DNA of 64,000 nt, from assembly GCF_018139565.1 (NCBI RefSeq), contig NZ_JAGSPK010000003.1, forward strand, positions 434,001-498,000, in the 5' to 3' direction. Below are positions 63,540 to 64,000 of the stretch, one piece after another. The DNA comes from Cognatundibacterium rivi (GTDB lineage Bacteria > Pseudomonadota > Gammaproteobacteria > Burkholderiales > Burkholderiaceae_D). Under the pieces are notes generated by a model. The model was not told the DNA's origin and did not search any database. It saw only the letters and a program-made list of their open reading frames with translations. The number at the start of each line of letters is the position of its first letter. Position 1 is the first letter of the stretch. Made by a program: the position numbers and the translations under genes.

Positions 63540-63930
63540 GGTAATTTCCTTTGTTGTTAAAACAGGTGTTAAGTGATGAGTTCAAATGATAAAACGTTTT
63601 TTCACATTTAAATAGCTAATTAATTTTATTGAACTCATTAATTTTAGCTATCATCGATAGTATACCTCACTATTCTTAAATCGATATGTCATGCACGATA
63701 TAAGCAGGCCATACAATCAAAACGATTTATTCTGATCGCATCAGCATCTACCCAAAGACAGATCCGCCTCCCATACATCAGCACCACACTCAACAACATA
63801 GCGCGATAAGGGACGATGATCAACGTCGTGCTGGCGAAATAATAATTGTTACCTTGAATCGACAAAGCATTCGATTTCTTATTGTGCAACGTTATAATTC
63901 CCGACCACCTCATCACAAGGAATCTCTATC
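63540..63930. promoter_or_regulatory. Divergent control region ahpC / psd
   Basis: 391 bp. On the minus strand an OxyR-like pattern lies at 63637-63673: two ATAG motifs spaced 22 bp, one followed by CTAAAATTAAT that partly fits the ATAG-x-T-x3-A-x-CTAT element. On the plus strand a TATAAT (63893-63898) lies 33 bp before the psd start. A 75-codon minus-strand frame here is not supported. Confidence 0.4.
63637..63673 (-). promoter_or_regulatory. Candidate OxyR site upstream of ahpC
   Basis: ATAG motifs start at 63673 and 63651 on the minus strand, exactly 22 bp apart as in the OxyR tandem element; the second continues as CTAAAATTAAT, a partial match to the consensus. The first half matches poorly beyond ATAG. 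Confidence 0.35.
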
Positions 63931-64000
63931 GTGTCAGACCGACTTGCCGTTCTTCCTCAATACCTTTTACCTAAACGGGCTCTGACCGTATTTGCCGGAA
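63931..64000 (+). CDS. psd: Phosphatidylserine decarboxylase, N-terminus (partial)
   Basis: The window ends after 23 codons. Starting at GTG 63931 (after AAGGAATCTCTATC), the peptide reads MSDRLAVLPQYLLPKRALTV with the final visible residues FAG. The LPQYLLPKxALT block near the N-terminus is characteristic of proteobacterial Psd proenzymes, which make phosphatidylethanolamine in the inner membrane. The LGST cleavage site is outside the window. Confidence 0.85.
   Translation, partial: MSDRLAVLPQYLLPKRALTVFAG

Noticed and set aside
63689-63916. 75-codon minus-strand frame upstream of psd
   Set aside because: Overlaps the psd promoter, no ribosome site, no recognisable features.
1-64000. tRNA, rRNA, CRISPR arrays, insertion sequences
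   Set aside because: No regularly spaced repeats, transposase-like proteins, conserved rRNA stretches or convincing tRNA T-arm/CCA patterns were found on reading; small ncRNAs cannot be excluded without a covariance search.

Overview
This 64 kb window is a gene-dense bacterial chromosome segment of roughly 50-55% GC (estimated by eye). Protein content and gene order (glyQ-glyS-gmhB-plsC-YgjP-gloA; lptD-surA-pdxA-rsmA with divergent amgK-murU; split pntAA/pntAB/pntB) fit a betaproteobacterium of the Burkholderiales, most likely Oxalobacteraceae (Herminiimonas/Janthinobacterium-like). That placement is inferred from family knowledge, not from a database search. I see no rRNA, tRNA, CRISPR array, transposase or integrase. 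Almost everything reads as core chromosome, with a few accessory-looking insertions.

Layout. 1-5.7 kb: tail of a hemerythrin-like gene, pdxH, a GT28-type glycosyltransferase, an unknown membrane protein, an unusual coupled pair (GH24 lysozyme plus four-helix membrane protein), msrA and a small unknown gene. 6.1-11 kb: a tightly coupled kleisin-like / KITE-like / SMC-like trio, which looks like a condensin-type complex distinct from Smc-ScpAB and lacking a nuclease partner. 11-27 kb: DUF3667 protein, DksA-type zinc-finger protein, a PafA-like phosphatase, a POT peptide transporter, an RND efflux pair, an alpha/beta hydrolase, an amino-acid dehydrogenase, a beta-lactamase-fold hydrolase, a TcyP-type cystine transporter and a GNAT acetyltransferase. 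27-33 kb: twin zinc-ribbon membrane proteins (TM2 and DUF805), a Cys-rich small protein, a DEDDy exonuclease and a PAS-GGDEF-EAL protein with a coupled 89-aa partner. 33-39 kb: the glyQS-gmhB-plsC-metalloprotease-gloA row. 39-51 kb: a 41-aa membrane micro-protein, pgi, the rsmA-pdxA-surA-lptD operon and the divergent amgK-murU-pepP-ubiH operon. 51-64 kb: an Lrp regulator divergent from ornithine cyclodeaminase plus arginase, the transhydrogenase operon with panD inside it, nudJ-mnmA, an RpiR-type regulator, ahpC-ahpF and the start of psd.

How genes work together. lptD/surA build the outer membrane while amgK/murU salvage MurNAc to UDP-MurNAc. Arginase plus ornithine cyclodeaminase form an Arg to Orn to Pro route, probably under the divergent Lrp protein. 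msrA, ahpCF, gloA and the cystine transporter are stress and redox functions.

Most interesting items: (1) the SMC-like trio at 6094-11041; (2) a family of three intergenic elements (about 5.9, 29.1 and 38.6 kb), each carrying a 16-bp box ATACTCCCCCCAGTAT (one copy with one change) and an opposed GGGG-AGTAT half box about 55-65 bp away, one just upstream of gloA and one upstream of the SMC trio. They resemble operators of the CsoR/RcnR/FrmR class but could also be a small palindromic repeat element.
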